DNA from: Aquificaceae bacterium
GTDB lineage: Bacteria > Aquificota > Aquificia > Aquificales > Aquificaceae
NCBI GenBank assembly: GCA_015490105.1
Contig: WFYK01000219.1
Span: 1-16,189, forward strand
DNA length: 16,189 bases
Direction of reading: 5' to 3'
The notes under the pieces were generated by a model, which did not search any database, was not told the origin of the DNA, and saw only the letters and a program-made list of their open reading frames with translations. Shown here one piece after another: positions 13,975 to 16,189 of this stretch. Within the stretch, counting starts at the first letter, position 1. The number at the start of each line of letters is the position of its first letter. A program made the position numbers and the translations under genes.

Positions 13975-15405
13975 ATGGATAAACTACTGCGCTCCTTAAT
14001 CCTGTTCCTCAGCTTTTTATGGATCTCCTTTGCACAGGAGTTCATCGTCAAGATTCCTCAAGGATCAAACTGGACTCCTCCCGAAGGTTGGAGGGTTAAA
14101 GATAGATTTAAAAATTATCTCCTCGTTGAAATAACCGAGTCTTTGGAAAATGCTCAGCTGAAAAGCCTTACACTCAGCGGTGAGATCGAATACATAGCAA
14201 GAAATGTAAAACTTTATGCCTTCGCGGTCCCGAGCGATCCTCTCTACGAATCTCAATGGCATCACAGACTTATAAACTCGGAAAGACTCTGGGATCTGAG
14301 TTTAGATTGCTCAAGCATAGTAGTGGCTGTAATAGATACGGGAGTAGATTACCAGCACGAAGATTTAAAGGACAACATATGGCAAAATACCGCGGAGTGT
14401 AACGGAACTCAAGGAGTGGACGACGACAACAACGGTTATGTAGACGACTGCAGAGGATGGGACTTTCAAGAAAACGACAACGATCCACAAGATCCCGACG
14501 GTCACGGAACGCACGTGGCGGGTCTCGTGGGAGCGGTTGGCAACAACTCCGAGGGAGTTACGGGGGTTTGTTGGAGAGCTAAGCTAATGCCCGTCCGCAT
14601 ACTGGATCAAAACGGTGTAGGAACCGTCTACGATTTTCTCAAGGGAGTGACGTATGCGGTCGAAAACGGAGCGAAGGTTATCGTTTCAAGCCTCGGGACT
14701 TGTCCCGTAGGTGCGAGGGGTTGCTCTATAACGGGCACATCGGACACTGCGCTTCAACCTTTAAAAGATGCGGTTGAACTTGCCAGAAGCAGGAGAGTTA
14801 TTCTCGTAACCGCTTCGGGAAACGAAGGTGTAAACACCGACGCGTATCCGGTTTATCCGGGTGCCTTTTCAAAGGACTATGAGAACGTTATAAACGTTAC
14901 CTCAATAGACGGTGACGGGAAGCTATCTTTCTTTTCCAACTTCGGCGTCCAGACTGTGGATGTGGCGGTTCCGGGAGGTTTTTTAAACTACCAACAAGAC
15001 CCGCGGATTACGATACTGAGCACGTATCCTCAAAATGACTATAAATACTTTCCCGGAACCTCCATGGCAGCACCCTTAGTTGCGGGGGCGGTGGCACACC
15101 TGTTGAGTGCGGAACCCTTCTTATCTCCGAGGGAGGTAAAACTCCGTATAATAGGTGCTACCACTAAGAACTCTTGCCTTGAAGGAAGGGTAAAGAGCGG
15201 GGGTGTTCTGAATATCTGCAAACTCATCGCGGATGAAGCCTTTTGCGGAAACGTGGACTTTAGATCCGATTGCTCGGTTGTGGAACCGGAACCTCCGAAC
15301 AACAGCGGTGGTTGTTCTTCCCTGAGTTTGGGACCTTACACTTTGGCTTTGTTGATCATTTTGATCCTGTTTAGGATCTTTAAGTATGTTTACAGGTCTC
15401 GTTGA
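13975..15405 (+). CDS. Secreted subtilisin-like serine protease (S8) with C-terminal anchor signal
   Basis: The 476-residue protein has a signal peptide (MDKLLRSLILFLSFLWISFA, cut before Q21), a short propeptide-like region (about 21-85) and the S8 catalytic domain. The catalytic Asp121 is in VVAVIDTGVDY, His177 in DGHGTHVAG, the oxyanion Asn283 in ASGNEG and the nucleophile Ser363 in GTSMAAP. DDDNNGYVDDCRGWDF (149-164) is a calcium-binding-type loop seen in many subtilases. Eleven Cys suggest several disulfides plus one unpaired Cys in the C-terminal signal (SGGCSS, TM, basic end). It probably degrades proteins outside the inner membrane. The ribosome site AAGGAG is only about 2 bp from the ATG at 13975, but the signal peptide starts there. 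The gene overlaps ribE by 20 bp. Confidence 0.93.
   Translation: MDKLLRSLILFLSFLWISFAQEFIVKIPQGSNWTPPEGWRVKDRFKNYLLVEITESLENAQLKSLTLSGEIEYIARNVKLYAFAVPSDPLYESQWHHRLINSERLWDLSLDCSSIVVAVIDTGVDYQHEDLKDNIWQNTAECNGTQGVDDDNNGYVDDCRGWDFQENDNDPQDPDGHGTHVAGLVGAVGNNSEGVTGVCWRAKLMPVRILDQNGVGTVYDFLKGVTYAVENGAKVIVSSLGTCPVGARGCSITGTSDTALQPLKDAVELARSRRVILVTASGNEGVNTDAYPVYPGAFSKDYENVINVTSIDGDGKLSFFSNFGVQTVDVAVPGGFLNYQQDPRITILSTYPQNDYKYFPGTSMAAPLVAGAVAHLLSAEPFLSPREVKLRIIGATTKNSCLEGRVKSGGVLNICKLIADEAFCGNVDFRSDCSVVEPEPPNNSGGCSSLSLGPYTLALLIILILFRIFKYVYRSR
15304..15402 (+). other. Cys-type C-terminal sorting/anchor signal of the subtilase
   Basis: Residues 444-476 read as a three-part CTERM-like signal: a small Gly/Cys motif (SGGCSS, Cys447), a hydrophobic helix (LSLGPYTLALLIILILF, about 450-466) and a basic end (KYVYRSR). 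This matches the layout of GlyGly-, MYXO- and Synerg-CTERM signals, which intramembrane proteases process. A Pro/Asn-rich stretch precedes it. The processing enzyme is not in the window. Confidence 0.62.
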
Positions 15406-16012
15406 GGCGGTAGGGGAGGTTCTCGATATAAGAGCCGGCCCTCAAAATACAACCCTGTGGATTAAGACCCCCTTTGAGGACGTAAATGTAGGAGACAGCG
15501 TAGCTGTAAACGGGGCTTGTCTTACCGCGGTTGAAATTAAAGGGCCTGCGGTTGCTTTCGATGTCTCTCAGGAAACCCTCAAGAGAACCAACTTAAAGGA
15601 TTTAAAGAGAGGATCTTTCGTAAATCTCGAAAGGGCTCTAAAGGTGGGAGACAGGTTAGGAGGCCACCTGATAACGGGCCACGTGGATTTTACCGCCACC
15701 GTTGAGTCTTTCTCTGATAGAGGTCTCCACAGGGAGCTCGTTATTAAGATTCCCGAGGACCATTTGAAATTCGTAGTGGAAAAGGGATCTATCGCTGTAG
15801 ACGGCATCAGCCTGACGGTAAACTACATAAGATCTTCGAAGGTCTACATAAACGTAATACCCCACACATACGAAAACACAAACCTTCGCTACAGAAAAGT
15901 TGGGGACAAAGTGAACGTCGAAACAGACATAATAGGCAAATACGTTATCCGCTATATGGAAAGCTTTAACTTTAAAAGGGAAAGTCCCTTAGAGGCTATG
16001 TTCGGACAATGA
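15386..16012 (+). CDS. ribE: Riboflavin synthase, alpha subunit
   Basis: Riboflavin synthase dismutates two 6,7-dimethyl-8-ribityllumazine molecules into riboflavin and a pyrimidine, the last step of the pathway, in the cytoplasm as a trimer. The 208-residue product has the usual two tandem barrel domains. The first has MFTGLVEAVGEV at its N-terminus, DSVAVNGACLTAVE (about 37-50) and VGDRLGGHLITGHVDFTA (88-104). The second has KGSIAVDGISLTVNYI (133-148) and IPHTYENTNLRYRKVGDKVNVE, with a C-terminal YVIRYMES. The ATG at 15386 lies inside the subtilase gene (20-bp overlap), and AGGA upstream is a fair ribosome site. The stop overlaps the next start (ATGA). Riboflavin synthesis has no obvious functional tie to the protease, so the linkage is likely just compaction. 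Confidence 0.95.
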   Translation: MFTGLVEAVGEVLDIRAGPQNTTLWIKTPFEDVNVGDSVAVNGACLTAVEIKGPAVAFDVSQETLKRTNLKDLKRGSFVNLERALKVGDRLGGHLITGHVDFTATVESFSDRGLHRELVIKIPEDHLKFVVEKGSIAVDGISLTVNYIRSSKVYINVIPHTYENTNLRYRKVGDKVNVETDIIGKYVIRYMESFNFKRESPLEAMFGQ

Positions 16013-16189
16013 GGATCTTTATAGGATGTTCGGGCTTCTCTTATAAGGATTGGATCGCTACCTTCTACCCGCCGAGGATAGATCAGTCAGAGATGATCAC
16101 CTATTACGAGAAATTCTTCGATGTGGTGGAGATAAACTACACCTTTTACTCCATGCCACATCCCTATACGATGGAAAGCTTTTTAGAAA
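16009..16189 (+). CDS. DUF72 (YecE-like) protein, N-terminal part (partial)
   Basis: The reading frame begins ATG at 16009, overlapping the ribE stop as ATGA, and runs off the window after 60 codons. MRIFIGCSGFSYKDWIATFYP and the following EINYTFYSMP are the recognisable N-terminal pattern of the DUF72/YecE family, TIM-barrel-like proteins of unknown biochemical function. The ribosome site is weak, as expected for translational coupling. The C-terminal part is outside the window. Confidence 0.85.
   Translation, partial: MRIFIGCSGFSYKDWIATFYPPRIDQSEMITYYEKFFDVVEINYTFYSMPHPYTMESFLE

Noticed and set aside
13947..14051. Upstream extension of the YbjN-like gene to 14051
   Set aside because: The extra residues lie antisense to the subtilase signal peptide and have no homology-like pattern.

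Overview
The window looks like chromosomal DNA from a thermophilic, chemolithoautotrophic bacterium of the Aquificota type (Aquifex, Hydrogenobacter or Thermocrinis-like). This is inferred from Lys/Glu/Ile/Val-rich proteins, heavy use of AGA/AGG and ATA codons, extreme compaction (overlapping gene ends, intergenic gaps often under 40 bp) and the gene set (a HisZ-type regulatory subunit, a class of outer-membrane porin common in this group, a GrpE/DnaK pair without hrcA or dnaJ beside it). No 16S rRNA or other decisive marker is present, so the assignment is tentative. I see no insertion sequences, phage genes, CRISPR arrays, rRNA or tRNA genes, and no stretch over 300 bases lacks a gene.

Layout. 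(1) 1-1399, plus strand: the 3' end of a type II secretion/type IV pilus ATPase (GspE/PilB), then metK. (2) 1391-4982, minus strand: an apparent operon dnaK - grpE - 64-residue small gene - hisZ. It has a strong sigma-70-like promoter (TTGACA, 17 bp, TAAAAT), no CIRCE element and a hairpin between dnaK and grpE. (3) 5065-6777, minus: a CLC-family chloride transporter/channel with two CBS domains and channel-like substitutions. (4) 6924-8210, plus: an outer-membrane porin, preceded by a perfect 13-bp inverted repeat in its leader. (5) 8248-9432, minus: a secreted or membrane-anchored protein that reads as a seven-bladed beta-propeller with a PLK-repeat tail. (6) 9497-11533, plus: a copper-type P1B ATPase. 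(7) 11520-12128, minus: TrmH tRNA 2'-O-methyltransferase. (8) 12143-13068, plus: a degenerate MobA-like protein and a possible V4R-like protein. (9) 13059-13946, minus: a YbjN-like protein with a SHOCT-like tail. (10) 13975 to the end, plus: an overlapping set of secreted subtilase, riboflavin synthase and a DUF72 protein cut by the window edge.

How the genes work together. The clearest unit is the chaperone operon: DnaK and its nucleotide exchange factor GrpE are cotranscribed with a small unknown protein and HisZ, which activates HisG in histidine biosynthesis. The envelope is represented by the CLC protein, porin, propeller protein, copper exporter and subtilase. The rest is housekeeping (SAM synthesis, tRNA methylation, riboflavin). 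Three of the four convergent gene pairs overlap at their 3' ends by 9-14 bp, and two divergent pairs start only 14 and 28 bp apart, so several promoters must be tiny, leaderless or inside neighbouring genes.

I did not find a clear-cut unknown defence or mobile system. The most unusual items are the seven-bladed propeller with its PLK tail, the subtilase with a Cys-type C-terminal sorting signal, the CLC protein with channel-like residues, the porin-leader palindrome and the hisZ-chaperone linkage.
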